From positions 1 to 52,342 of the forward strand of contig CAZLNE010000002.1 of NCBI GenBank assembly GCA_964560975.1: a stretch of DNA of 52,342 nt. Direction: 5' to 3'. Shown piece after piece: positions 41,295 through 49,787 of the stretch; position 1 is the first letter of the stretch; each line of letters begins with the position of its first letter. Origin of the DNA: JAAZLA01 sp964560975. Lineage in GTDB: Bacteria > Spirochaetota > Spirochaetia > Treponematales > Treponemataceae. A program made the position numbers and the translations under genes. The notes under the pieces are model-generated. The model saw only the letters and a list, made by a program, of their open reading frames with translations, made no database searches and was not told the DNA's origin.

Positions 41295-41324
41295 AAAACT
41301 GCCGTTTCAATACCGGCAGTTTTT
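41295..41324 (-). terminator. Intrinsic terminator, probably for pfp
   Basis: AAAACTGCCG and CGGCAGTTTT (41295-41304 and 41314-41323) form a stable stem. Read on the minus strand it is followed by a run of T and lies after the pfp stop, before htrA. Confidence 0.85.
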
Positions 41325-41357
41325 ATAAAATCTTAGTTGCTGGATGTTTCTAGTATG

Positions 41358-43429
41358 TTATTTTGTTTTTTTTGCTTTTGCTTTAGCAGGTTTAGCGGCA
41401 GGTTTTGCTTTAGCAGGTGCTTTAGTTGCAGGTTTAGCGGCAGGCTTTGCAGCGGGTTTTGCTTTTGCAGCAGGCTTTGCAGCAGGTTTTGCTTTTGCAG
41501 CAGGCTTTGCTTTTGCGTCGCTTTTATCCTTTCCTGCAGTCTTAGCCAAAGGCTTAGCCGAAGGCTTCGCTGTCTTTGGTTCAGCTTTTGCTGAAGCAAC
41601 AGTTGTTTTTTTGCCTGCTCCGCGTTCGAGTTTCAATGTCTGAGTTGTTTGATCGCAAACTTCAGATGNNNNNNNNNNNNNNNNNNNNNNNNNNNNNNNN
41701 NNNNNNNNNNNNNNNNNNNNNNNNNNNNNNNNNNNNNNNNNNNNNNNNNNNNNNNNNNNNNNNNNNNNCCTGCTCCGCGTTCGAGTTTCAATGTCTGAGT
41801 TGTTTGATCGCAAACTTCAGATGGTCCGTAGTATTGAATTGCTCCTGGGAATACGAAGCTTGTTTTTAGGGCCCATTCATCGCGGCTCTTTGCAAATGTT
41901 TTAAATGGTTTACCATCAAGTTCAACCAAAGCCTTACGGATAACTGGTTTTTTGCTTCCATGCCGCTGTTCCATATTCATCATCATAGTAAGAGGAATAC
42001 CGCCGGCTGTCCAATCTTTTGCATGCGCAGTTAAATTACGTACAGAGGAAATGTATCCTGTAACACCGCTTGAAATGAGGATAAATGCGGTGAAGCCGAG
42101 TGCATAGCAGTAATCTGAATCAAAGTTTGAGGGGAATGCACATCGTCCTTCATAACCGAAGAAGTGTGTATAAGAACTGAATTTTCCTTTATAGGTTCCT
42201 TTTTTCTTCATATCAGCAAGTTGAGCTTCTACCATAACAGCAAGGAGTTTTTCTGTATCGATACGTGATACTTGAACGTTTCCATGCGGATCGCGGTCTG
42301 CAAGGAATTGATCTGCAATGCTTACCGGGAGGGCATCAAAGGTTTTAAATGAAGAAGGTGTTAAGTTTGATTTTAACCATGCTTTTTTTGCTTCGAAATC
42401 TGTAAGCTTATTGAACTCTGCAGCTTTAACTGCCATCTTATCATTTAATTCTGCAATGAGGGTTTTCATTTCAGGAATGAATTCAACAAGACCTTCCGGA
42501 ATAAGAATTACACCGAAGTTTTCAGCATTTTCGGCTCTCTTTGCAATAACCTTGCAGATATCTTCTGTAACCTGGCGTAAGGTCATTTTTTTTGCTTCAA
42601 CTTCTTCTGAAATTAAACAGATATTCGGCTGAGTTTGCAGTGCGCATTCAAGTGCAATGTGGCTTGCTGAGCGTCCCATAAGTTTAATAAAGTGCCAGTA
42701 TTTTTTTGCACTGTTTGCGTCCCGCTGAATATTGCCTATAAGCTCTGAATAAGTTTTAGTTGCTGTATCAAAACCAAAACTTGTTTCGATCTGTGCGTTT
42801 TTTAAGTCGCCGTCGATTGTTTTTGGAACACCAATAACGCGTGTACTCATACCAGCTTGAACAAAGTGCTCTGCAAGTAAGGCTGCGTTAGTATTTGAAT
42901 CATCTCCGCCGATTATAACAATGGCATCGAGCTTCATTTTTTTTGCTGTCTCCATTGAAGCAGCAATTTGTTCCGGAGTTTCAATCTTTGTTCTTCCAGA
43001 ACCGATAATATCGAATCCGCCTGTGTTGCGGTAATCATCCATTAATTTGTCTTTAATTTCTGTATATTTGCCTTCAATAAGGCCTGAAGGACCGTTTAAG
43101 AATCCAAAAAGTTTTGATGCAGGATTTCCTTTTTTAATTCCATCATACAAGCCTGCAATAACATTGTGTCCGCCTGGAGCCTGCCCTCCGGAAAGAATCA
43201 CACCGACGCGAATCTGATTTTTTACTGCAGGATTTTTTCCCTTCACAAAAACCGCTTCCGGTTTACCATATGTGTTTTTAAAAAGTACTGATAATTCTTC
43301 CTGATCAGCAATTGCCTTTGTGGGTTTCCCAAATTCGATAGCGATTGTGTCAATCTTGAGCTCGAGTACACCTGGAAGTTTGGGATTGTACTTGTAACGT
43401 TCGGTCTGTAATGCGGATATCTTTGCCAT
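41358..43429 (-). CDS. pfp: PPi-dependent 6-phosphofructokinase with Lys/Ala/Pro-rich tail; false gap inside
   Basis: Reversible glycolytic enzyme that phosphorylates fructose-6-phosphate with pyrophosphate. GVILSGGQAPGGHN, IGGDDSNTNA (the second Asp marks PPi use) and VPKTIDGDLKN (catalytic) fit the long (about 550 residue) plant/spirochaete branch. As printed the gene is broken by 100 N near its 3' end and the length is not a multiple of three. The 55 bases before and after the N are identical; removing the N and one copy gives 639 codons in one frame. The last 85 residues are then mostly Lys, Ala and Pro (repeats like AKPAAKPA). AGGAG precedes the ATG. Confidence 0.9.
41614..41823. other. 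Artificial gap flanked by identical 55-bp contig ends
   Basis: Bases 41614-41668 and 41769-41823 are identical (55 bp) and flank exactly 100 N (41669-41768). Two overlapping contig ends were joined with filler instead of being merged. An exact overlap of 55 is a common de Bruijn k-mer size. It should be read as 155 surplus bases. Confidence 0.93.
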
Positions 43430-43514
43430 AATAACTCCTAAAAAAAATCATACCATTAAAAAAGGTAATTACCTATATCATATAAGAAAGTATGAGCAAT
43501 GACAAGGTATCATA

Positions 43515-44294
43515 TTATTGAATAACTGTTAACAAATTAACGCTTTCTTCAATTTTTTCTTCGAGTTCATCGTCAAGCTTAAAGAAAAAATCTATGCCTG
43601 TTCTTGCTTCAATGTCATTAATCGAACAAATATAGTCCAAAAATCGTTTATCAGTTTTTGTGTTGGGAATACAATACGCAGCGGCCATCACTGCATAGGT
43701 TCCATCTTCTAGCATAATTGGAGATAACAATATTTTGTAATAAAATTCTGGTACACTAACCTTGTTTATTCCGATTATTTTGTAATCATTTTTTTCAAGG
43801 ATGGGGCCTGTAACTATGTAGACCCTTCCGTATACTTGTGCCCATGATCTGCCTTCTTCTTCAAGTGAAGCCCAAATTCCTCTATTAACCGAGGGGTCCT
43901 GCGGGCTCATGTTGCTCATATAAAAAGTATCTTTCATAGCATCTATGTCAAACATAAAGTCTGCTGCCGGTGCTATATGTCCGCGGTCATAACCTGACCC
44001 GCGGTAATCTTCAAGGCTCGCACTTCCGGTACGGATAAGAGGATCTGTTTTGAATGTATTTGTTCTGTTTGTGTTTTTTATAAGTTCTTCTTTTGTTAAT
44101 TCATAGGCAGCCCATTCACATTGTTCATAGAATTCCCGGTAGCAAAGAGAGTAGTGTTTAAAATAGCGGAGTTCATGATCTATTGAGCCGGTACACAGCG
44201 GCTGTTCTAATGTGTCATACTGTAATAACGGATGGTCTTGTGCATTGAGAATGAAACATGCATTAAGAAAAAAAAGAAGAAAAATTTTTTTCAT
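43515..44294 (-). CDS. Secreted DNA/RNA non-specific endonuclease
   Basis: NucA/NUC1-type nuclease. A signal peptide of about 19 residues (MKKIFLLFFLNACFILNAQ) predicts export. The catalytic motif DRGH is at 103-106 with H106 as general base; the Mg ligand Asn is most likely N137 (DPSVNRGIW), and SNMSPQ is also conserved. Length 259 residues. The ATG lies 7 nt after TATACT without a Shine-Dalgarno, so it is probably leaderless. It may degrade external DNA for nutrition; that is inference. Confidence 0.92.
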   Translation of the reverse strand: MKKIFLLFFLNACFILNAQDHPLLQYDTLEQPLCTGSIDHELRYFKHYSLCYREFYEQCEWAAYELTKEELIKNTNRTNTFKTDPLIRTGSASLEDYRGSGYDRGHIAPAADFMFDIDAMKDTFYMSNMSPQDPSVNRGIWASLEEEGRSWAQVYGRVYIVTGPILEKNDYKIIGINKVSVPEFYYKILLSPIMLEDGTYAVMAAAYCIPNTKTDKRFLDYICSINDIEARTGIDFFFKLDDELEEKIEESVNLLTVIQ

Positions 44295-44339
44295 AATTTA
44301 CAGTATACTAGAGCAATAGATATCTGAAAAGGGTAAAAA

Positions 44340-44367
44340 AAACACGTACTACAGACAGTACGTGTTT
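44340..44367 (-). terminator. Intrinsic terminator of xylB
   Basis: AAACACGTACT and AGTACGTGTTT form an 11-bp stem with a six-base loop; on the minus strand it is followed by T residues. It lies 15 bases after the xylB stop. Confidence 0.9.
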
Positions 44368-44382
44368 CATAAAAAGAGAAAA

Positions 44383-45870
44383 CTATTTGTACATATGCTG
44401 AACTGCGTTCAGATTGGTCATATAGACAGCATAGGCCTTGTTGTAAAGATTTACATTTTCTGCAATAGGCATAGCAACTGCGGTTTCATCCATTTGAATG
44501 TGTTCAGCGCAAAGCTGTGCAATAGTTTTACCATGTGGTGAACTTTGTTCTAAACACCAGAGTGCTTGAATAGCGGCGCCGAGGGCAGCTGCTTCATCGA
44601 GAACAGGAATTTTTACAGGAAGGTTTAAAACGTCTGCAGCAATTTGTCTCCAAGGCTTACTCTTTGAACCGCCTCCTATGAGTCTTATTTCGCGAGGCTT
44701 GAATCCAAGTGCGCGGAATGCATCGAGACCGCCTCTCATACCGAAAATTGCAGATTCCATTGCAGCTCTGCAAATATTTGTTCTTGAAGAGTTTGCTATT
44801 GTTAAGCCTGTTATGCTTGCTCTTCCGTTTGGAAGGTTAGGTGTTCTTTCACCGTTAAAGAACGGCAATACTACAACACCATTTGATCCTGGAACAGATT
44901 CTGAAGCAAGGGTATCGAGATCTTTTACATTAAGACCGAATAATGAACGAATTTGCTCAGTTGCTACAGTACAGTTCATAGTACATAGAAGCGGGAGGTA
45001 GCCGCCGGAAGAAGCGCAGAAACCTGATAATCCGTTTGCCGGATCTGCAATAGGTTTTGCAGAGAAACCATAAATAGTTCCTGACGTTCCAAGACTCATG
45101 GTTAAAAATCCATCTTCTACGGTGCCTGTACCAATAGCACCCATCATGTTGTCGCCGCCGCCTGAAGAAACAGGAATACCCTTTGGGAGTCCATATTTCT
45201 GAGCAGCTTGTGCAGTAACTGTACCGGCTTTTTCATGAGACTTAACAAGAGGAGCCATTTTACCAAATAGAGAAGGATCTATAGCATCACAAGCTTTTTT
45301 TGACCATCCTGCTAAAGACGGATTATAGAGTGCGGTTCCTGATGCGTCCCCTGCTTCATTTACGTATGCACCTGTTAAAACAAAGTTTACATAGTCGTGG
45401 GGAAGCATAATGTAGTGAAGTTTTGCAAAAAGTTCAGGTTTATGTCTTTTGAGCCATAGAATTTTTGGAGCAGTAAAACCCGGAAGCATTGCATTATTTA
45501 CTTCTTTTACGACCTCAGCTTCACCGCCCAAAGCCTTTGTTATAATTGCACATTCTTCTACGGTAGAAGTATCATTCCAAAGTTTAATATTGTATAAAGC
45601 TTTTCCGTCTTTATCTAAGGGAACAAACCCGTGCTGCTGACCGGAAACACCAACTGCTTTAACTTGTGAAAGAAGAGCAGGATCAAGTGCTTTAAAACAC
45701 TTAAGCATAGCCTCGTCGTACCATTCCGTTTTCTGTTCACGGGTGCCGTCATTTGCAGAAATTAACTCCAGTGCGCATGAGCTTTTTGCCGCAATGGTTT
45801 TCTTTTCATAATCATATAGTATTACCTTAATACTTTGAGTTCCCAAATCTATACCAGCTGTAAGATTCAT
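44383..45870 (-). CDS. xylB: Xylulokinase
   Basis: FGGY kinase that phosphorylates D-xylulose for the pentose phosphate pathway. The N-terminus TAGIDLGTQSIKVILYD and GVSGQQHGFVPLD are characteristic; further GGGDNMMGAIGTGTVEDG, LSLGTSGTIYG and RLIGGGSKSKPWRQIAADVL. Length 495 residues. ATG 45870 has AGGAGG 7 nt upstream; a longer frame to 46095 would run through the promoter into the divergent regulator and is rejected. It is divergent from an AraC-type gene that probably controls it. No xylose isomerase or transporter is in the window. Confidence 0.93.
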   Translation of the reverse strand: MNLTAGIDLGTQSIKVILYDYEKKTIAAKSSCALELISANDGTREQKTEWYDEAMLKCFKALDPALLSQVKAVGVSGQQHGFVPLDKDGKALYNIKLWNDTSTVEECAIITKALGGEAEVVKEVNNAMLPGFTAPKILWLKRHKPELFAKLHYIMLPHDYVNFVLTGAYVNEAGDASGTALYNPSLAGWSKKACDAIDPSLFGKMAPLVKSHEKAGTVTAQAAQKYGLPKGIPVSSGGGDNMMGAIGTGTVEDGFLTMSLGTSGTIYGFSAKPIADPANGLSGFCASSGGYLPLLCTMNCTVATEQIRSLFGLNVKDLDTLASESVPGSNGVVVLPFFNGERTPNLPNGRASITGLTIANSSRTNICRAAMESAIFGMRGGLDAFRALGFKPREIRLIGGGSKSKPWRQIAADVLNLPVKIPVLDEAAALGAAIQALWCLEQSSPHGKTIAQLCAEHIQMDETAVAMPIAENVNLYNKAYAVYMTNLNAVQHMYK

Positions 45871-45924
45871 TACATCCTCCTGTCTACTTATAAATATAAC
45901 AGAATATATTTTACCATCGAAGAC

Positions 45925-45970
45925 TGATATATCTATACAAAGAATTGATAATATATATCCAAAATTGATA
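45925..45970. promoter_or_regulatory. Three direct TGATA repeats, candidate AraC-type operator
   Basis: TGATA occurs at 45925, 45946 and 45966, so the spacings are 21 and 20 bp, about two helical turns. The last two copies are within identical AATTGATAA. AraC-family regulators usually bind such same-face direct repeats. They lie between xylB and the divergent araC-type gene. Confidence 0.5.
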
Positions 45971-45990
45971 AACTTCAGTATACTTATTGT

Positions 45991-46818
45991 ATGAAAATAT
46001 TGGATACAGTTTTTGTTTACAGGCTTGCCGAGGGCGAACGATTGTCGTATCACGGGCGTTACCATTCCCATGCGGCCAATGAATTTGAGATACATTACTT
46101 CATCGAAGGTGAAGGATCTTTTTTATCGAACAAAGCACAGTTTTCTATCAGGTCAAACTCATTGTTTTTATCGGGCCCCCATGAGTTTCATTCAATTGTC
46201 CCTAATCAGATAACAAAGCCCATAACATACTATGCTGTATTATTCAGCCTGGAAGGCGAGCGTGACTCGTCAATATATCAATTATTGATAGAAACACTGG
46301 AAACCAGAAAGCAAAGTAATGCCCCCGATGCGATGACTCGTTTTGCCTTTGAAGAATTTCTGCGTTTATCTCTTTCTGACCAAGAGGGATTACGGATATC
46401 TGCTGTACATTTACTTGCAAGTTATTTGTACCGCTGGTATACGCCAAGTTCACTCGAAAATATGATGAGCTCTCAAAAAACACCGAGTGCACAGCCGTAC
46501 ATAAAAAAATCGATTGCACTTATGAATGCCAACGTGCGGAAAAACTGTCAAATAGAAGATATTGCATATAGGACCGGATTATCAACAGAACACTTTATAC
46601 GAATTTTTAGAGAAGAAATGAAGATGACGCCGTATCAGTATTTTATTCGGCTTAAGGCTCAAGAAGCTTCAGCTGTACTAATTTCGACACAACGTTCTAT
46701 TTCACAGATTTCTGAAGATCTCGGTTTTGAAAACCAGTTTCATTTTTCGCGTGTTTTCAAAAAATGCACCGGCTTAACTCCCAGCGCGTACAGGCGATGT
46801 TATGCTGTTGCTGAATAA
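45991..46818 (+). CDS. AraC-family transcription regulator
   Basis: Regulator of 275 residues. The N-terminal half is a cupin sensor (HSHAANEFEIHYFIEGEGSFL, then FLSGPHEFHSI), and the last 100 residues hold two HTH motifs: IEDIAYRTGLSTEHFIRIFREEMKMTPYQYFIRLKAQEA and ISQISEDLGFENQFHFSRVFKKCTGLTPSAYRR. Divergent from xylB and probably its activator, with a pentose or related sugar as ligand (inference). The ATG lies 6 nt after TATACT and lacks a Shine-Dalgarno, so the mRNA is probably leaderless. Confidence 0.92.
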   Translation: MKILDTVFVYRLAEGERLSYHGRYHSHAANEFEIHYFIEGEGSFLSNKAQFSIRSNSLFLSGPHEFHSIVPNQITKPITYYAVLFSLEGERDSSIYQLLIETLETRKQSNAPDAMTRFAFEEFLRLSLSDQEGLRISAVHLLASYLYRWYTPSSLENMMSSQKTPSAQPYIKKSIALMNANVRKNCQIEDIAYRTGLSTEHFIRIFREEMKMTPYQYFIRLKAQEASAVLISTQRSISQISEDLGFENQFHFSRVFKKCTGLTPSAYRRCYAVAE

Positions 46819-46832
46819 GACGGTGCTGCTGT

Positions 46833-47354
46833 TTAAGTTTTAACCCAGATTTTACCGGTCTCATCCCAAGAAAAACTAAATTCACTATTTTCGTTCCATG
46901 AAAAGTTTAAAACGCTCAGTGTGAATACTCTTAGTTTATAGGTGTTTTGCAGTGTAAGCCTTCTTAGCCCGGTATAACCTTGTTTTGAAAAAGCAAGGGG
47001 AATGCCGAACTGTGTGAGAAATGGAGGGAATTGTGCAGCCGATATGAGTTTGGGATCTTTACCAAAAACGGGATGTTCGAGTTTTGCATAGAGCCAGTTA
47101 TCTTTATGTATTAGTGTTGTTAGTTGTATCTGAATCTTTGATGCGGCTAGCTCTTCTTTTATAGGGTTCAATACTGACCTCAGCTCTTGTTTTGATGCGG
47201 GAATGGTTTGCAGAGTCAGGATTGGAAAAAAGATCGGTCTAAGAGGGTAGAGAATCTGTTGGCTTTCTTTACGTACAGCATCTTCCTGCTTTGCAAGATC
47301 ACTTGCTATATTGCCGTGAGGACGCAGTGCTATGAGCGATAACGAATTCTGCAT
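46833..47354 (-). CDS. Uncharacterised protein
   Basis: I do not recognise a family. The 173-residue product has no signal peptide and no membrane segment; it looks like a mixed alpha/beta cytoplasmic protein. A 2H-phosphoesterase was considered but the paired HxT/S motifs are absent. ATG 47354 lies 6 nt after TATAGT and has no Shine-Dalgarno (an upstream TTG at 47360 is less likely), so it is probably leaderless. It is divergent from the HExxH lipoprotein, 45 bases away. Confidence 0.65.
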   Translation of the reverse strand: MQNSLSLIALRPHGNIASDLAKQEDAVRKESQQILYPLRPIFFPILTLQTIPASKQELRSVLNPIKEELAASKIQIQLTTLIHKDNWLYAKLEHPVFGKDPKLISAAQFPPFLTQFGIPLAFSKQGYTGLRRLTLQNTYKLRVFTLSVLNFSWNENSEFSFSWDETGKIWVKT

Positions 47355-47399
47355 ACTCAAACTATAGCGCTTTTAGTACAAAAAGTGTAGTATTATAGT

Positions 47400-49172
47400 A
47401 TGAAATGGTTAATTAGATGTATTTGTATTGTATGTGGAGGTGTGATTTTTTCTTCCTGTTTGTTTAAAACAACATCGAATCTCACCGTAACTGCTTCTAA
47501 ATCCAGTTTTCCTCTTATAGCGCTTAGTAAGCAGTCTAAAAAAGCAGTTATAGAAAACGAAGTATCTCCCTATCTTTATTTTGCCTTTTCTAAAGAATTA
47601 AACGAAAAGATAGTAACTCTCTCTCAATTTCATAGCCATGCTTCACTGACCCTTTCTCTTCAATTAGATAGTGCTTTAGATACTGCTATTGCGCTTGGTT
47701 TTCTCTACAGCTCCGATTTTACATCTTCATTTTCGCTAAAAAAAGAGAGTCTCCCTCCTCGTGCCCTTGTTAAAGGTAAGGTTTCTTCAAATTCTCTTGG
47801 TTCAAAAATACTATCGGTTTCATTTGCTTTTCCTCTTCAATCTGATAATCCTGTGAAGGGCTTTTTTGTATATGGTACTGAGGCTATGAGTGTAGTATCA
47901 GCCTTGCTGGAAAAACCCCTCTTAGGCTGGTCTTTTGAAAAAGAGCAAAGGGTTTTTGCCTTTTCACCTTTGGGAGGAATCATTCCTTCATCTCTTTCAC
48001 AGGCTCAAGTGCTTGGGCTTGATTTTTCTGAAGGCTCTCAATTAGGGCTTTCACCGGCAGAGGTTTATGTTACAGCTTCTTTCCGTAATAATTCAGACGA
48101 TACAGGATTACTTACTAATCGAAATTCTGTTGTATTTGATATGGGTTCTGAGTTGTTTACGGTGCTGCGTTCTCCAATACAAAAAAATGTACATTTCTAT
48201 ACATCACAGCTTACTCTGCAATCCCGGACCGTCCATATAACGCGCAATAAGGAAATGGTGACAGGATTACTTTATACATCAGATGAAACACTTTATGAAA
48301 AAAAGTCGTCTGCCGTTTTATATCAGTTAAAACCAATAAAAGCCGATCCGGGACTCATTGTGGTATGGGATTCTTCCACGTGGCGGACCGAAGATTTTGA
48401 ATTATTTTCCTGGGAATTATTTCCCACTGTTCTTATTTTTGACTTTAAAGATTATAGAGTGCAGGATCAATTTTTGAGAAGACTTGCTTTTTTTGTTGAG
48501 AAAAAAGGCTACACAGGGCGTTTGATAACAGATGAAGAACTAGGCAATCAGCATGGCTTTAATGCACATGATTATAGGCCCGAAAGCTTAGCAGCTTTTT
48601 TTTCTCTTGCAGATGAACAAAATTTTCCTCTTAATGAAAAGGAATTGCTTCTACGGCACATCTTACTTGAACAGGGTGTTTTAAAGATTGAAGGATCAAA
48701 GATTGTAAGCGGAGAGGGCGCCCTTTTAAGTATTTCGCAGGAATCTAACCTTTCCTTGCGTTATACACTTATTGGCCATGAAGGTTATCATGGTATTTAC
48801 TTTACACATGAAGATTTTCGTAAGTTTAATGCGCAGGTTTTTAACAATGCAGACCCATCAACGTTAGCCTTTTTGCTGGGCTATTTTACCATCACTCCAA
48901 CTCTTAATTATGATAATACTGATGAATATTTAATTAAAAATGAATTTATGGCCTATCTTCTGCAGCAAAGTGTACAGCAAACACCGCAGTATTTTATAAA
49001 CATCGCAAACCGCTCTTCGGTGATTAAGGGCCTTCCAGAACTTTCACATTACATTAAGCAAACGAAGGGTCAAGGTTTTGCTGACAGTGCATCACAATTA
49101 GAGGATTTTATCTTCAGCCATTATGGCCTAACCGCCGGCCGGCTTGCTCTGGTAAGCAGAAGTAAACCTTAA
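47400..49172 (+). CDS. Lipoprotein with HExxH motif, possible metallopeptidase
   Basis: Unrecognised 590-residue exported protein. The N-terminal signal ends GVIFSSC, a lipobox with C21 as the likely lipidated residue. H460-E461-x-x-H464 (GHEGYHG) is a zinc-metallopeptidase motif, and E515 in NEFMAYLLQQ is a candidate third ligand about 50 residues later, as in some gluzincins. The N-terminal 350 residues are mostly beta-strand. The ATG lies 6 nt after TAGTAT with no Shine-Dalgarno, suggesting a leaderless message. Peptidase activity is inference from the motif alone. Confidence 0.75.
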   Translation: MKWLIRCICIVCGGVIFSSCLFKTTSNLTVTASKSSFPLIALSKQSKKAVIENEVSPYLYFAFSKELNEKIVTLSQFHSHASLTLSLQLDSALDTAIALGFLYSSDFTSSFSLKKESLPPRALVKGKVSSNSLGSKILSVSFAFPLQSDNPVKGFFVYGTEAMSVVSALLEKPLLGWSFEKEQRVFAFSPLGGIIPSSLSQAQVLGLDFSEGSQLGLSPAEVYVTASFRNNSDDTGLLTNRNSVVFDMGSELFTVLRSPIQKNVHFYTSQLTLQSRTVHITRNKEMVTGLLYTSDETLYEKKSSAVLYQLKPIKADPGLIVVWDSSTWRTEDFELFSWELFPTVLIFDFKDYRVQDQFLRRLAFFVEKKGYTGRLITDEELGNQHGFNAHDYRPESLAAFFSLADEQNFPLNEKELLLRHILLEQGVLKIEGSKIVSGEGALLSISQESNLSLRYTLIGHEGYHGIYFTHEDFRKFNAQVFNNADPSTLAFLLGYFTITPTLNYDNTDEYLIKNEFMAYLLQQSVQQTPQYFINIANRSSVIKGLPELSHYIKQTKGQGFADSASQLEDFIFSHYGLTAGRLALVSRSKP

Positions 49173-49205
49173 ACAAAACAAATATGAGTCTAAAGAAAAT
49201 GTATT

Positions 49206-49787
49206 TTAGGGGCCGGTTACAGGTCTTAGTGCAATGGAAAGATTGAATTGTTTTTCCGCTGCAACTGACGAAGGCGGTCCATGTCCGGGCATAATAATGG
49301 TATCATCATACTGCGTAAGGATCTTATTATGTACATTTGATAAAAGCATTTTTTCTGCATATGCATTGTTAGTGGTTCCTAGTACAGATGCGGTCAAAGC
49401 ATCTCCTGTAAACAAGACTTTGCCGATTTTAAAAACCATAGAGTCCGGTGTATGACCCGGTACAGACATATAACCGACAGTAAGTCCTGCCGCCTTGATA
49501 ATGCCATCGCCTTTTAGAATCTGTGTATCGTTTCCTGCAACCTCATAATCTGCAGCAAAAATTTGAGGTTTATAAATTTTACGAATTGTCGTAAGGCCAC
49601 GCAAATGGCTATCATGATTATGAGTTATTAAAACGGCATCAAGCGTGTAACGGTCGCATTCAATTTGCTCAAGAATTTCTCTTGTTATTTTTCCGGGATC
49701 TATGATGAGGGCAGATTTTGTTTCAGGGTTTGTCACAATATAGCAATTTGAAAAACCTTCAAGCGAGAGGTGAAAGTAAATTTTCAT
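49206..49787 (-). CDS. MBL-fold hydrolase (glyoxalase II-like) with altered metal motif
   Basis: Small metallo-beta-lactamase fold hydrolase of 193 residues. Most of the metal site is seen: VPGHTPDS, FTGDAL and MPGHGPPSS. The first motif reads THNHDSHLRG instead of the usual THxHxDH, so the Asp normally fifth in the motif is Ser and an Asp sits one position earlier. The start overlaps the pentapeptide gene stop as ATGA. It may act on a thioester as glyoxalase II does, but the motif change leaves this open. Confidence 0.82.
   Translation of the reverse strand: MKIYFHLSLEGFSNCYIVTNPETKSALIIDPGKITREILEQIECDRYTLDAVLITHNHDSHLRGLTTIRKIYKPQIFAADYEVAGNDTQILKGDGIIKAAGLTVGYMSVPGHTPDSMVFKIGKVLFTGDALTASVLGTTNNAYAEKMLLSNVHNKILTQYDDTIIMPGHGPPSSVAAEKQFNLSIALRPVTGP

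Noticed and set aside
41333..41643. Several long frames on both strands in the Lys/Ala/Pro tail region
   Set aside because: The repetitive, GC-richer codons of the pfp tail open other frames by chance; they have no start signals and low-complexity Leu/Gln- or Phe/Ala-rich products.
41614..41823. A 55-bp direct repeat flanking a 100-bp spacer, as for a mobile element or CRISPR-like unit
   Set aside because: The spacer is all N, the repeats are identical and sit at contig ends, and collapsing them restores a coding frame. It is an assembly overlap.
45871..46095. N-terminal extension of xylulokinase to 46095
   Set aside because: It would cross the intergenic promoter and run inside the divergent AraC gene. 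ATG 45870 has a perfect AGGAGG and begins the FGGY fold.
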